A DNA stretch of 64,000 bases from Soonwooa buanensis (GTDB taxonomy: Bacteria > Bacteroidota > Bacteroidia > Flavobacteriales > Weeksellaceae). A model generated the notes under the pieces. It saw nothing but the letters and a program-made list of their open reading frames with translations. It had not been told where the DNA came from and did no database searches. The position numbers and the translations under genes are program-made. Shown here piece by piece: positions 35,316 through 46,218 of the stretch; position 1 is the stretch's first letter; every line of letters begins with the position of its first letter. The stretch is from positions 1 to 64,000 of the forward strand of contig NZ_FUYZ01000009.1 of NCBI RefSeq assembly GCF_900167905.1. The letters run 5' to 3'.

Positions 35316-36596
35316 ATGCCATATTTATTTACATCCGAATCGGTATCGGAAGGACATCCTGACAAAGTTGCGGATCAGATTTCTGACGCGCTAATCGACA
35401 ATTTTTTAGCGTATGACAAAGACTCAAAAGTTGCTTGCGAAACGCTTGTAACAACAGGTCAAGTTGTATTGGCTGGAGAAGTTAAGTCGGAGGCATATCT
35501 AGATGTACAATCAATCGCGAGAGACGTTATTAACCGAATTGGTTATACAAAAAGCGAATATATGTTCAACGGTGATTCTTGCGGTGTTATTTCTGCAATC
35601 CACGAACAATCTTCAGACATTAACCAAGGTGTTGATCGTGCGGCTTCTACAGAAGATTTTGAAGCTAAAGCAAATGCACAAGGTGCTGGTGACCAAGGGA
35701 TGATGTTTGGTTATGCAACCAACGAAACCGAAAACTATATGCCGTTGGCTCTAGATTTAGCACATCAAATCCTTAAAGAACTTGCTGTTCTTAGAAGAGA
35801 TAATGATGCGATTAAATATCTGCGTCCAGATGCGAAAAGTCAAGTAACCATCGAATACTCTGACGATCACAAACCAATTAGAATCGACAGCATTGTTGTA
35901 TCAACACAACACGATGATTTTGGTTCTGAGGAAGCGATGCTTGCAAAAATTAAGAAAGATATCATCGAAATTTTAATTCCTAAAGTTCGCGAAAAGCAAA
36001 AACCAGAGATTCAGGCTTTATTTAATGATCAAATTAAATATCACATCAACCCAACTGGTAAATTCGTAATCGGTGGACCTCACGGCGATACAGGATTAAC
36101 AGGTAGAAAAATTATTGTTGACACATACGGAGGTAAAGGTGCTCACGGTGGTGGCGCGTTCTCAGGAAAAGACCCTTCAAAAGTTGACCGTAGTGCTGCT
36201 TATGCAACAAGACACATTGCGAAAAACCTTGTAGCAGCTGGTGTTGCTGACGAAGTTTTGGTACAGGTTTCTTATGCAATCGGCGTTGCAGAGCCTTGTG
36301 GGCTTTACATCAACACTTACGGAACATCAAAAGTTGACCTTCACGATGGCGAAATTGCAAATCGTGTTACAAAATTATTTGATCTTCGCCCTTATGCTAT
36401 TGAGCAAAATTTAAAACTTCGTAATCCTATTTATCAAGAAACTGCGGCTTATGGCCACATGGGTAAAGATTATTATGTAGGAAGTAAAACTTTTAATAAA
36501 GGACATAAAAACGAATTAACCTTAGATAATCTAGAATTCTTCACTTGGGAAAAACTTGACCGAGTTGATGACATCAAAAAAGAATTCGGTTTATAA
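35316..36596 (+). CDS. metK: S-adenosylmethionine synthetase
   Basis: Makes SAM from methionine and ATP; cytoplasmic tetramer, 426 aa. [20 protein letters not shown] at the start carries the ATP-site His; [12 protein letters not shown] (about 120) and [19 protein letters not shown] (about 270) are the two MetK signatures. Longer than the 384-aa E. coli enzyme because of insertions, as in other Bacteroidota. Preceded by a SAM-II riboswitch, implying feedback control by its product. Confidence 0.98.
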   Translation: MPYLFTSESVSEGHPDKVADQISDALIDNFLAYDKDSKVACETLVTTGQVVLAGEVKSEAYLDVQSIARDVINRIGYTKSEYMFNGDSCGVISAIHEQSSDINQGVDRAASTEDFEAKANAQGAGDQGMMFGYATNETENYMPLALDLAHQILKELAVLRRDNDAIKYLRPDAKSQVTIEYSDDHKPIRIDSIVVSTQHDDFGSEEAMLAKIKKDIIEILIPKVREKQKPEIQALFNDQIKYHINPTGKFVIGGPHGDTGLTGRKIIVDTYGGKGAHGGGAFSGKDPSKVDRSAAYATRHIAKNLVAAGVADEVLVQVSYAIGVAEPCGLYINTYGTSKVDLHDGEIANRVTKLFDLRPYAIEQNLKLRNPIYQETAAYGHMGKDYYVGSKTFNKGHKNELTLDNLEFFTWEKLDRVDDIKKEFGL

Positions 36597-36617
36597 AAAT
36601 ATATTCAAAATCTTTGG

Positions 36618-36652
36618 CAGCTTTATTCATTTGGATAAAGCTGTTTTTTTTA
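36618..36652 (+). terminator. metK terminator
   Basis: CAGCTTTAT (36618-36626) / ATAAAGCTG (36635-36643), then eight T. Confidence 0.9.
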
Positions 36653-36675
36653 TTTTTGAATTTTAAATTTCTAAT

Positions 36676-37173
36676 ATGAGTTTCAATAAAATATTTTTTA
36701 TCATAAGTCTAATCTTTAGTTCGATATTTTTTAATCAGACTAAAGCGCAAATGACAACGCATTGGCTACTAAACACTGGTTATGTTTATCAAACACAAAG
36801 TTTCGGTGAAATCGGTGTTAAAGCTTTGTTTTTAAAAAACGATGATGTCTTGTACAGATTAGGCGGATCGGCTCTTTTGGGAAGCGCAAATGGAAAATTT
36901 GCAGCTATTCCTAAACTTCAAGGTGATGTATTATTAAATTTTCAAAAAGGTGTTGACCTTTATCACTCGCATTATTTTATTTTGGGTGCAGAAGCTACAA
37001 CTAAGTATATTGCACCGAAAGTTGGTGTAAGTATTTTGGGAATCATCGACCTAACGGCGGGCTATGGCTTTGGGTTTTCTGGACAAAACATTAATGGAAA
37101 AGAATTGAAAGGCCTCAACATAAACTTCGGTCTTAACCTCCCTTTTGTAATGTTAAATGATATGCTTAAATAA
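36676..37173 (+). CDS. secreted or outer-membrane conserved hypothetical protein
   Basis: 165 aa. Signal peptide (1-24, ending TKAQ). The remainder alternates short hydrophobic and polar stretches with many aromatic and glycine residues (LLNTGYVYQTQSFGEIGVKA; LTAGYGFGFSGQN), consistent with a small beta-barrel or beta-rich periplasmic protein. No family recognised. Sits alone between metK and the sigma factor. Confidence 0.7.
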   Translation: MSFNKIFFIISLIFSSIFFNQTKAQMTTHWLLNTGYVYQTQSFGEIGVKALFLKNDDVLYRLGGSALLGSANGKFAAIPKLQGDVLLNFQKGVDLYHSHYFILGAEATTKYIAPKVGVSILGIIDLTAGYGFGFSGQNINGKELKGLNINFGLNLPFVMLNDMLK

Positions 37174-37353
37174 TTTTAACACAATAAAAATGTTAAAATT
37201 AAAAAATTAAGATTTCGTTAACTTTTTTTTCCTATATTTACCAACACCAAATCACCAATCTATCGACAAAAATTTTATCTCTTTTATAAATAATTAATGA
37301 AGAAACTAAGGAATACGCAAGTATTTCTATGAATTCATGTGAGAGATAGAGTT

Positions 37354-37944
37354 ATGAAAACGCAAACCGATAGTCAATTAATCCATTTTTATCAAGGAGG
37401 CTGTGAGACGTCTTTATCAAGGCTGATCCACAGACATCAGAAAGAATTGTTCAACTTTATATTTTATAAAGTAATGGACGAAGAATTAGCCAATGACCTT
37501 TTCCAAGAGACTTTTATGAAAATAATTGTAACCTTAAAGGAAGGACGCTATAAGGAAGAAAACAAATTTATCCTTTGGGCAAAACGCATCGCCCACAATC
37601 TTATTATTGATCATTACAGGCTAAAATCGAAACACATTAAAGTGTCGGAATCATCTTATCAAGATGAAGAATTTAGCATTTTTGACATTATTAAAGAACC
37701 AGACGATAACATCGAAGATTTATTAATTAATCAACAAATTAACGATGATCTTTTCCGTATGTTATCCATGCTTCCGGACAATCAGCAAGAAGTTATTCGC
37801 TTAAGATTTTTTGATGGCTTAAGTTTTAAAGACATTGCAGAACACACAGATTCTAGTATTAATACGACTTTAGGACGTGTTAGATATGCACTTATTAACC
37901 TTCGAAAAATAATGGAAGATAATAACATAATTTTAACAAAATAG
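37354..37944 (+). CDS. ECF-type RNA polymerase sigma factor
   Basis: 196 aa from ATG 37354 (MKTQTDSQL). Region 2 (LIHRHQKELFNFIFYKVMDEELANDLFQETF; cut here for length, about 28-60) and region 4 (MLPDNQQEVIRLRFFDGLSFKDIA, about 145-170) with an HTH. No region 1.1 or 3, so an extracytoplasmic-function sigma factor. No adjacent anti-sigma gene, unlike FecI/FecR pairs; a 45-aa ORF follows. An in-frame GTG at 37339 is an alternative start. Confidence 0.9.
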   Translation: MKTQTDSQLIHFYQGGCETSLSRLIHRHQKELFNFIFYKVMDEELANDLFQETFMKIIVTLKEGRYKEENKFILWAKRIAHNLIIDHYRLKSKHIKVSESSYQDEEFSIFDIIKEPDDNIEDLLINQQINDDLFRMLSMLPDNQQEVIRLRFFDGLSFKDIAEHTDSSINTTLGRVRYALINLRKIMEDNNIILTK

Positions 37945-37997
37945 AATATAATATTTTGAGGCTTACGTCGTTTTAAAAATAAATAGTAAAGTAGCCT

Positions 37998-38135
37998 ATG
38001 AAAAAAAACGACACATTAGCACTTAAAACTTTGAAACCCAAAAAGGAAACAATTGCATTTTTATTAAACTTCTCAAAAAGCTATGAGGTAGTTAAATTGA
38101 AAAATGGAAGTGCTCTTGGGATGATTAAGAATTAA
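37998..38135 (+). CDS. 45-aa conserved-looking small protein next to sigma factor
   Basis: ATG 37998 to TAA 38133-38135. Basic N-terminus, then KPKKETIAFLLNFSKSYEVV, and a C-terminal GMIKN. The KPxxETIxFLLNFSKSxEVV pattern is, from memory, a recurring flavobacterial small-protein motif. Follows the sigma factor gene by 53 nt on the same strand. Role unknown; may modulate or simply accompany the sigma factor. Confidence 0.6.
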   Translation: MKKNDTLALKTLKPKKETIAFLLNFSKSYEVVKLKNGSALGMIKN

Positions 38136-38212
38136 GTTTTTCAACTTTAAATAGTTTTAGATTAATGAATACATTCATTTTGTATGGTTAAAATTGATTA
38201 GTTTTGTGCCTT

Positions 38213-38917
38213 ATGGAAAATATAAGGCACATTTTTTTTGACCTTGATAACACACTTTGGGATCATCGCAAAAATGCTTACAATACAATCAAAGATTTAT
38301 TTTTAAAACTAGAAATTAACGAAAAATATAATATTGATTTTGAGAGTTTTCACAAGACTTACGATCGTATTAATGAACATCTTTGGGAGTTAATTCGCGA
38401 TGCTAAAATCGATAAAGACTATTTAAGAAAACATAGATTTTACGACACCTTTTTAGAATTTGGGGTAGATAATTTTGAGTTATCACAATATTTTGAAGAA
38501 CATTTTCTAGATCGGATTCTATCTTATAATGACTTAGTTGAAGGCACTATTGAACTTCTTGACTACTTAAAATCTAAGCAATACAAACTACATATTATTT
38601 CTAATGGCTTTCAAGAAGTTACCGAAAGGAAATGCATTCTATCTGGTATTGATAAGTATTTTGAAACGATAACCAGTGCAGATTCCGTTGGTAAAAGAAA
38701 ACCAAATGCAGAAGTTTTTAAGTTTGCTTTAAGTGAAGCTAAAGCAAATATTGACGAAAGTCTAATGATCGGCGACGATTGGATTGCTGACGTCATTGGC
38801 GCCACCAATTTTGGAATGAAGGTCATCTATTTTGATGCATTACATAAAAAAACACATCAGACGGAAAATATAAATATTGTCGATCACTTAACCAAAATAA
38901 AAAATATAATTAAATAA
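38213..38917 (+). CDS. YjjG-type HAD nucleotidase
   Basis: 234 aa from ATG 38213 (MENIRHIFFDLDNTLWDH). HAD motif I DLDNT (about 9-13), motif II IISNGFQEV (about 125), motif III K in GKRKPNAEVF (about 162) and motif IV GDDWIADV (about 183); helical cap domain. The family is the noncanonical pyrimidine nucleotidase YjjG, which clears modified nucleotides. Substrate is inferred from the family. Confidence 0.88.
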   Translation: MENIRHIFFDLDNTLWDHRKNAYNTIKDLFLKLEINEKYNIDFESFHKTYDRINEHLWELIRDAKIDKDYLRKHRFYDTFLEFGVDNFELSQYFEEHFLDRILSYNDLVEGTIELLDYLKSKQYKLHIISNGFQEVTERKCILSGIDKYFETITSADSVGKRKPNAEVFKFALSEAKANIDESLMIGDDWIADVIGATNFGMKVIYFDALHKKTHQTENINIVDHLTKIKNIIK

Positions 38918-38943
38918 AAAAACCGCTAATTGCGGTTTTTTTA
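38914..38943. terminator. bidirectional terminator YjjG-like / yebC
   Basis: AAACCGC / GCGGTTT around TAATT (38927-38931), A-run on one side and T-run on the other; between convergent genes. Confidence 0.9.
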
Positions 38944-38945
38944 TT

Positions 38946-39686
38946 TTATAAAGAATCTAAATGTTCATCTGTAAACTCCATATTATGGAAAACATTTTGC
39001 ACATCGTCATCATCTTCAAAACGCTCTAACATTTTCATATTAGCTGCAAATTGTTCCGTCGTGACCTCTTTAGAATTATTTGGAATACGTTGCAATTCTG
39101 CACTTTTCGCCTCTATTTTAATTTCATCCAACTTGTGAGATAGCGTTCCAAAATCTTCAAAAGCTGTTGTTACCACAACTTCAGTCTCATCTTGATCAAT
39201 TTCTTCGGCACCTCCATCAATCATTTCCATTTCAAAATCATCCCAATCCATTATGATATTTGATTTATCAATAGTGAAAATCCCTTTTCTATCAAACAAA
39301 AATGACAATTCTCCATTTTTTCCAAGGTTACCATCAAACTTATTGAAAATAGCTCTTACATTAGCAACAGTTCGAGTTGGGTTATTCGTAGTACATTCTA
39401 CAAAAAAAGCAACACCACCTTGCCCATAACCTTCGTATGTAATTTCTTCATAGTTTTCCGCATCAGCACCAGCAGCTTTCTTTATTGCGCGCTCTACGTT
39501 ATCTTTTGGCATATTAGCACCCTTTGCATTTTGGATGCAACGACGCAAGGCAGGATTAGATTCGGGGTCAGGGCCACCGGCCTTAACAGCTAATGCAATA
39601 TCTTTTCCAATTTTAGAAAAGGTTTTGGCCATCTTGTCCCAACGAGCCATCTTCGATGCTTTTCTATATTCAAATGCTCTTCCCAT
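38946..39686 (-). CDS. yebC: YebC/PmpR-family protein
   Basis: 246 aa. MGRAFEYRKASKMARWDKMA at the start, GGPDPESNPALR (about 38), AKGANMPKDNVERAIKKA (about 54) and YEGYGQGGVAF (about 86) are diagnostic of the YebC/TACO1 family. Members have been described as transcription regulators and, more recently, as translation factors that help ribosomes through polyproline stretches. Single gene; convergent with the HAD gene. Confidence 0.94.
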   Translation of the reverse strand: MGRAFEYRKASKMARWDKMAKTFSKIGKDIALAVKAGGPDPESNPALRRCIQNAKGANMPKDNVERAIKKAAGADAENYEEITYEGYGQGGVAFFVECTTNNPTRTVANVRAIFNKFDGNLGKNGELSFLFDRKGIFTIDKSNIIMDWDDFEMEMIDGGAEEIDQDETEVVVTTAFEDFGTLSHKLDEIKIEAKSAELQRIPNNSKEVTTEQFAANMKMLERFEDDDDVQNVFHNMEFTDEHLDSL

Positions 39687-39747
39687 TTTAATCTGTAATT
39701 TATTCTACAAAAATACTTTCAATTCGTGAATTATAAAAATTTTTAAA

Positions 39748-39779
39748 CAAAAAAACACCCTCAATTGAGGGTGTTTATA
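39748..39779 (-). terminator. terminator of the OmpA-family gene
   Basis: Perfect palindrome AAACACCCTCAA (39753-39764) / TTGAGGGTGTTT (39765-39776), T-rich on both exits, 22 nt after the stop. Confidence 0.87.
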
Positions 39780-39797
39780 TTTAGAAAAATAAGTTAA

Positions 39798-41285
39798 TTA
39801 TTTTTTCTTTTTAGCTGGAGCTTTTTTCTTAGCTGGAGCTTTTTTAACTACTTTTTTCTGTACTACTGGAAGATCTGACTTCTGCATTGACTGCCAAGCC
39901 TCTCTATTAACCGCAGTTACAACTACTTTTCTATCGATAGCTCTTTCAGCATCAGAAGCTTTTTCGTCAACTGTAGCTTTTTGCTCACCTACACCGATAG
40001 ATTTTAATTGATCTCCGCTAACTCCTCTAGCTTCAAGAGCTCTTACTACTGATGCAGCTCTTTCTCTTGAAAGTTTTAAGTTATAAGCTTCTGTACCTTT
40101 TTTATCTGTCTGACCTTCAACTAAGAATAAACCATCCTTAGAATCTTTGATAATTGTAGACGCTTGATCTAATTTTGGATTAGATTCTGCTTTGATAGAA
40201 GACTTGTTGAAGTCAAATAAGATACCTTGAAGTGCTCCTGTAGCTTCTGTTGCGTATGCATCAGCTGGCTTAGGACATCCGTTGTATTCTTTAAGACCGA
40301 ATACTGTAGGACAAGCATCGTCTTTATCTAATACACCATCACCATCAGTATCTGGCCAAGGACAACCGTTGTTTTCAGCTGGACCTGCTACTGTAGGACA
40401 TTGATCATCTTTATCTAATACACCGTCACCGTCAGTATCTGGCCAAGGACAACCGTTATTTTCTTTTGGACCAGCAACATCTGGACATTGATCATCGATA
40501 TCAGGGATACCATCACCGTCTGTATCAGGACATCCTTGGAATTCAGCTAAACCTGGTGTATCTGGACATCTATCTTCTTTATCTGGGATACCATCTTTAT
40601 CTCTGTCAGTATTACCAAATCTGAATAATAATGAAGCAGATGCTTGCCAAAAGTTAGCAATGTTAGATTTATCACCTGGTGTAGAAACATAATCACCTTG
40701 AACTCCTAAACCGAAGTTTTTAGTTACCCAAAGGTTTAAACCAGCTCCTGTTGCAACAGTGAAGTGATTAGCTTTACCAGCTCCTCCTTCTCCATCCCAA
40801 GAACCATAAATAGCGCCACCACGTCCTCCTGACACAGCAGGGAAATTAACTCCGCTATAATCATGTCTTAGGTAGTTTGCACCAACTCTCAAATATGGAT
40901 CAAACCAAGACTCTTCATTCCAAAGACCGTTGAATTTAAATTGTAAACCAAGACCTGTTTGTAAAAAGAATTCTTTATCAAGACCAAATCTTTTGTTATC
41001 AACATTACCAACAGTTGTTTGCCAGTCTAATACTAAATACTTGTTCAAGTTTCTAGCAACTGTTAACTTAGATAATGGTGGAGTAATTGAGTATTTTGAA
41101 ACTCCTAATAAGTTTTGTTTTACGTTCCAAGCAGAAAACGTGTTACCAAAAGTACTTCTTTGCGCTACGTGGTTCACTCCGTGCATACCAACTCCGATAA
41201 CCCAAGGGTTAGAAGTCGTCTGAGCGAAAACAGTAGAGGCAACTGTAAGTGCCAATGCTGAAATTCCTAATTTTAGATTTTTCAT
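39798..41285 (-). CDS. OmpA-family outer membrane protein with TSP3 repeats
   Basis: 495 aa. Signal peptide (1-21, ending VFAQ), an eight-strand-type barrel (about 25-225), four to five thrombospondin type 3 calcium-binding repeats (D-x-D-G-D-G-(I/V)-x-D, about 230-330), and an OmpA/MotB peptidoglycan-binding domain (LFDFNKSSIK, EGQTDKKGTEAYN, LSRERAASV). The last 15 residues are Lys/Ala/Pro-rich, unusual for the family. Likely an abundant structural protein anchoring outer membrane to peptidoglycan; strong promoter. Confidence 0.93.
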   Translation of the reverse strand: MKNLKLGISALALTVASTVFAQTTSNPWVIGVGMHGVNHVAQRSTFGNTFSAWNVKQNLLGVSKYSITPPLSKLTVARNLNKYLVLDWQTTVGNVDNKRFGLDKEFFLQTGLGLQFKFNGLWNEESWFDPYLRVGANYLRHDYSGVNFPAVSGGRGGAIYGSWDGEGGAGKANHFTVATGAGLNLWVTKNFGLGVQGDYVSTPGDKSNIANFWQASASLLFRFGNTDRDKDGIPDKEDRCPDTPGLAEFQGCPDTDGDGIPDIDDQCPDVAGPKENNGCPWPDTDGDGVLDKDDQCPTVAGPAENNGCPWPDTDGDGVLDKDDACPTVFGLKEYNGCPKPADAYATEATGALQGILFDFNKSSIKAESNPKLDQASTIIKDSKDGLFLVEGQTDKKGTEAYNLKLSRERAASVVRALEARGVSGDQLKSIGVGEQKATVDEKASDAERAIDRKVVVTAVNREAWQSMQKSDLPVVQKKVVKKAPAKKKAPAKKKK

Positions 41286-41313
41286 AGAATTAAATGATTA
41301 AATAATTGATAAT

Positions 41314-41346
41314 GCAAAATAAATATAATTTTTCTTTAAAAACAAA
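41314..41346 (-). promoter_or_regulatory. ompA-family promoter
   Basis: Minus strand: TTTG (41343-41346), 20 nt, TTATTTTGC (41314-41322), one mismatch to TAnnTTTGC. Leader of about 25 nt rich in A/T. Confidence 0.65.
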
Positions 41347-41352
41347 GTTTTT

Positions 41353-41811
41353 TTAACTTTTCTTTAATAGTCTTTGGAGGTTTACTTTATTCTCTCTGTC
41401 TTTTATAGCCTCTCTTTTATCATAAAGTTTTTTCCCTCTAGCCGATGCAATAAGAAGTTTAGCTTTTCCTTTATCATTAATATATAATTTTAAAGGTATT
41501 ATAGTATTGCCAACATCCTTTAACTTTTTTTTAAGTTTTTGCAATTCGTATTTATGCAGTAGCAACTTCCGTGCCCTTCTCGCTTTATGATTATAAAAAG
41601 TCCCCAATTTATACTCATCTATCTGCATATTAATAATATAGAGCTCATCATCTGTAAATTCACAAAAACTCTCTGATATAGAAGCTTTAGAAGATCGAAG
41701 TGATTTGATTTCAGTACCAGTCAAGACAATACCAGCCTCGTATTCGTCGAGAATTTCGTATTCGAATCGCGCGCGTTTATTAAGAATATTAACAGTTCTT
41801 TCGATTTTCAT
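41353..41811 (-). CDS. smpB: SsrA-binding protein SmpB
   Basis: 152 aa. Partner of tmRNA in ribosome rescue. NKRARFEYEILDEYEAGIVL (about 11-30), GTEIKSLR (about 32), and the basic C-terminal tail KKLYDKREAIKDRE are typical. The tmRNA gene (ssrA) is not in the window. Divergent from the ABC-F gene across 79 bp. Confidence 0.96.
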   Translation of the reverse strand: MKIERTVNILNKRARFEYEILDEYEAGIVLTGTEIKSLRSSKASISESFCEFTDDELYIINMQIDEYKLGTFYNHKARRARKLLLHKYELQKLKKKLKDVGNTIIPLKLYINDKGKAKLLIASARGKKLYDKREAIKDRENKVNLQRLLKKS

Positions 41812-41866
41812 ATGTATATATATAGTATAAGTAGATACAGTTTATTATACCAACTTATTTTCGTAA

Positions 41867-43513
<1,647 letters not shown>

Positions 43514-43533
43514 TCTCTTTTTAAAAATTAAAA

Positions 43534-43568
43534 TAAAAAAAGCCGCAAACAGTTTGCGGCTTTTTTAT
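43534..43568. terminator. bidirectional terminator ABC-F / response regulator
   Basis: AGCCGCAAAC (43541-43550) / GTTTGCGGCT (43552-43561), A-run and T-run flanks; between convergent genes. Confidence 0.93.
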
Positions 43569-43589
43569 TCCTTATATAATAGATTCTTT

Positions 43590-44231
43590 TTAAACTTCAA
43601 TTATTTTGTGCTTAATTGCATAAAGAACAATCCCAATTCTTGTTTTAACATCAAGTTTCTGAAATAGATTTTCGCGATATCCATCAATAGTTTTAGGACT
43701 TAGACACATCATGTCAGCGATTTCTTTATAGGTTTTCTCGGTGCAAGCGAGCTTAATAAATTCTAATTCCCTGTCTTTTAAAACCAGTTGTTCTTCATTT
43801 TTGTTCAAAGAATGAATCAAAAAATTAGAAACCATTTCTGTATAGTAAAAGCCTTTTTCATAAACCTCATCCACAGCTTGTTTAAAAAGATTAGGACTTG
43901 TGTCTTTTAATATATAGCCTTTCGCGCCGTTGGTTAGCATTTGCATAACAGTTTCTTCATCATTATTAACAGACAATGCGAGCACCTTCAAACTAGAATG
44001 CTTACCATTAAGATATTTCATGGTTTCGATACCATTCATAATTGGCATATTGACATCTAATAAAACAAGATCTGGTAAAACCTCTCCTTGCTCCAAAGAT
44101 GTTATAAAATCTTTACCATTAACAAAGTGTCCTATGACATTATATTCTCCAAAAGTACCAATAAGATAACTTAAGGATTGGGCAAACAATTGGTGATCAT
44201 CAACGATAACGATCTTCAGTTTTTCCTTCAT
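43590..44231 (-). CDS. NarL/FixJ-family response regulator
   Basis: 213 aa. Receiver domain with DD near residue 11, phospho-Asp in LVLLDVNMPIMNG (about 58) and K in KGYILKDTSP (about 108). LuxR-type HTH in residues 145-205 (ACTEKTYKEIADMMCLSPKT, then a recognition helix ending YRENLFQKLDV). Downstream of its kinase by 13 nt. Regulon unknown. Confidence 0.94.
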   Translation of the reverse strand: MKEKLKIVIVDDHQLFAQSLSYLIGTFGEYNVIGHFVNGKDFITSLEQGEVLPDLVLLDVNMPIMNGIETMKYLNGKHSSLKVLALSVNNDEETVMQMLTNGAKGYILKDTSPNLFKQAVDEVYEKGFYYTEMVSNFLIHSLNKNEEQLVLKDRELEFIKLACTEKTYKEIADMMCLSPKTIDGYRENLFQKLDVKTRIGIVLYAIKHKIIEV

Positions 44232-44244
44232 ATATATTACTACA

Positions 44245-45021
44245 TTACAAATATGGATAATCGATAGTCAGTTCTGTGCCCTGTCCTACCGTTGAATTTA
44301 TCACACATTTTGCATTTATTAACTTGGCTCTATTTTTAATATTTTTGAGCCCAACACCCGACATCACTTTCCCCTTAACTACAAATCCCTTACCATAATC
44401 GCGAATACATATAAAACAACTTTGGATATTATTTATTATTTCTAAATCAATTTTTTGACTTTGCGAGTGTTTCAAAATATTATTAATCACCTCTTGCAGC
44501 ATTCTGTACACAATTACCTGATGTTCCATTGGGATGTTAATTGGTCGATCACCAACAAGGTTAAAATGACATTCGATATTTTTTAACAATTCTATCCGTT
44601 GCAAATCTTGTTGTATCAAATCTGTGAATAATACTTCATCCTTTACGTCCGCTAAACTAGATCTAGAAATAAAACGAATTTCATCCAAAGATTTTTCTAC
44701 AAGGCCTTTGATAGCGATAGAGTTTTCTTTCTCGTTTTCGTCTGTTTGTCGTCCAATCTGCATATTGAGTTGCATCACCGCCACCGAAAGAATTTGACCA
44801 ACATTATCATGCAACTCTTTACTAAAAGCTAAAGTTCTTTCTTCTCTAATTTCTAATAATGAACTCTGTAATGCCGATTGAAATTTTATTTTATTTTCTA
44901 AACCTTGGATATGAAAATTTGATTTCTTTCTTTTCTTGAAAAAAACATAAGCAATGAATAACAGCAAAATAAATAATCCACCAAAAATCCAAAGAATTTC
45001 TAGCTTACTAATCTGAAGCAT
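44245..45021 (-). CDS. HisKA_3-type sensor histidine kinase
   Basis: About 258 aa from the ATG at 45019-45021 (MLQISKLEILW), chosen because it puts the single membrane helix (about 6-28) at the N-terminus; a longer in-frame start lies at 45075. The phosphoacceptor is the His in ELHDNVGQILS (about 72) and the ATPase domain ends with GVGLKNIKNRAKLI. There is almost no periplasmic part, so it probably senses membrane or cytoplasmic signals. Operon with the NarL-type regulator. Confidence 0.92.
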   Translation of the reverse strand: MLQISKLEILWIFGGLFILLLFIAYVFFKKRKKSNFHIQGLENKIKFQSALQSSLLEIREERTLAFSKELHDNVGQILSVAVMQLNMQIGRQTDENEKENSIAIKGLVEKSLDEIRFISRSSLADVKDEVLFTDLIQQDLQRIELLKNIECHFNLVGDRPINIPMEHQVIVYRMLQEVINNILKHSQSQKIDLEIINNIQSCFICIRDYGKGFVVKGKVMSGVGLKNIKNRAKLINAKCVINSTVGQGTELTIDYPYL

Positions 45022-45258
45022 TTTATAAAAATTAAGCTTTTGATTTTCATCAAAACAGAAATTAGAAAATAACAATCAATAATTCTCCACTTAAGAATCA
45101 ATCAACAAGTCCTGCAAAATTAACCTCAAAGCCAAGAATACAAAAGGGGAAATTTCCCCTTAATTTTTACGGCTATTTCCTGATGCATTCATATATAATA
45201 AGTTATACATTTGATACAACAAAAACACTAATTATATAAAACCAATAACCATTAAAAC

Positions 45259-45290
45259 CAAAAAGAGACTACCACAATTGATAGTCTCTT
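45259..45290 (-). terminator. terminator of the M48 protease gene
   Basis: AAGAGACTA (45263-45271) / TAGTCTCTT (45282-45290), followed on the minus strand by TTTTGGTTTTAAT. Confidence 0.83.
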
Positions 45291-45319
45291 TCTTGTTTTA
45301 TAAAACTTAAACAAAATTC

Positions 45320-46135
45320 TTATTTCGTAAGTTTAGTTGTAGGCAAAGTTACAGTTCCGGGATCTTTCCAAAGACCATCCTTCTCAGCTCTTTTTTTGAT
45401 AGCTTCAGCACGCTTATTACTATCAGGATGCGAGTTGAACATCTTTTGGAAACCACTTTGTTTAGCGCCACCTTCCTCAGATAACAATGCTAATTTTTTA
45501 AAAGCTCTATACGCCCCAACAACATCGTAGCCATTCGCCTTCATAAAATCGTAAGAATAGGTATCCGCTTCCGACTCCTGCTTTTTGCTATGAGACGCAT
45601 CTAGCATTGCATTAGCCATCGCACCAAGCTGACTATCATTAAGTGTCGCTATCGTTTTAGAGCTTGCTGAAGCAGCATCCATCGCAGCAGCTTTTAGATA
45701 AGCCGACTTAATAGCATCTTTCGTATCTTCATTTTTAACATGTCCAATCTCGTGACCGATAACCGCCAACAATTCGTCATCCGTCATAATATCCATTAAA
45801 GATGAAAAAACACGAACACTACCATCTGCACAAGCAAAGGCATTAATATCTGTCACTTTATAGACTTTATAATTAAGATTAAGACCATCTTGACTTTTGT
45901 GTTTGGCAAATAACTTATTAAGACGAACGGTATATGGGTCTTTAGGACCTGCGACGGTATTATTTTTATCCATCCAATCGACACCTTCTTTTGCAAGTTT
46001 AGCAGCGTCGGCGTTAGTAAAAGTTAAAGCCTTAAGTCCTTTAGTACCAACATCCAAAGCTTTGTTAAGATTGAATTGCGCATTAATCGTCACACACGAG
46101 CCTAATAGAAAAGCTCCAATAATTATTTTTTTCAT
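45320..46135 (-). CDS. M48-family metallopeptidase
   Basis: About 271 aa from the ATG at 46133-46135 (MKKIIIGAFLLGSC). Zinc motif VIGHEIGHVKNEDT (HExxH, about 130) and a downstream EADTYSYDF glutamate are typical of M48 / LoiP-type proteases. The N-terminus can be read as a lipobox (LGSC) or as a signal peptidase I site (NAQ). Periplasmic or outer-membrane lipoprotein; related proteins act in envelope quality control. Confidence 0.88.
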   Translation of the reverse strand: MKKIIIGAFLLGSCVTINAQFNLNKALDVGTKGLKALTFTNADAAKLAKEGVDWMDKNNTVAGPKDPYTVRLNKLFAKHKSQDGLNLNYKVYKVTDINAFACADGSVRVFSSLMDIMTDDELLAVIGHEIGHVKNEDTKDAIKSAYLKAAAMDAASASSKTIATLNDSQLGAMANAMLDASHSKKQESEADTYSYDFMKANGYDVVGAYRAFKKLALLSEEGGAKQSGFQKMFNSHPDSNKRAEAIKKRAEKDGLWKDPGTVTLPTTKLTK

Positions 46136-46218
46136 AACTTTTATTTTCATCCAATATAGAAAAAAATATCACGCTACGACTGTTAAATTTTTGCAAAACC
46201 ATACTAAAACTCTAATTT

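Noticed and set aside
37172-37197. AT-rich inverted repeat AATTTTAACA / TGTTAAAATT after the 36676 gene
   Set aside because: No T-run follows on the plus strand and the stem is nearly all A-T; too weak to call a terminator.
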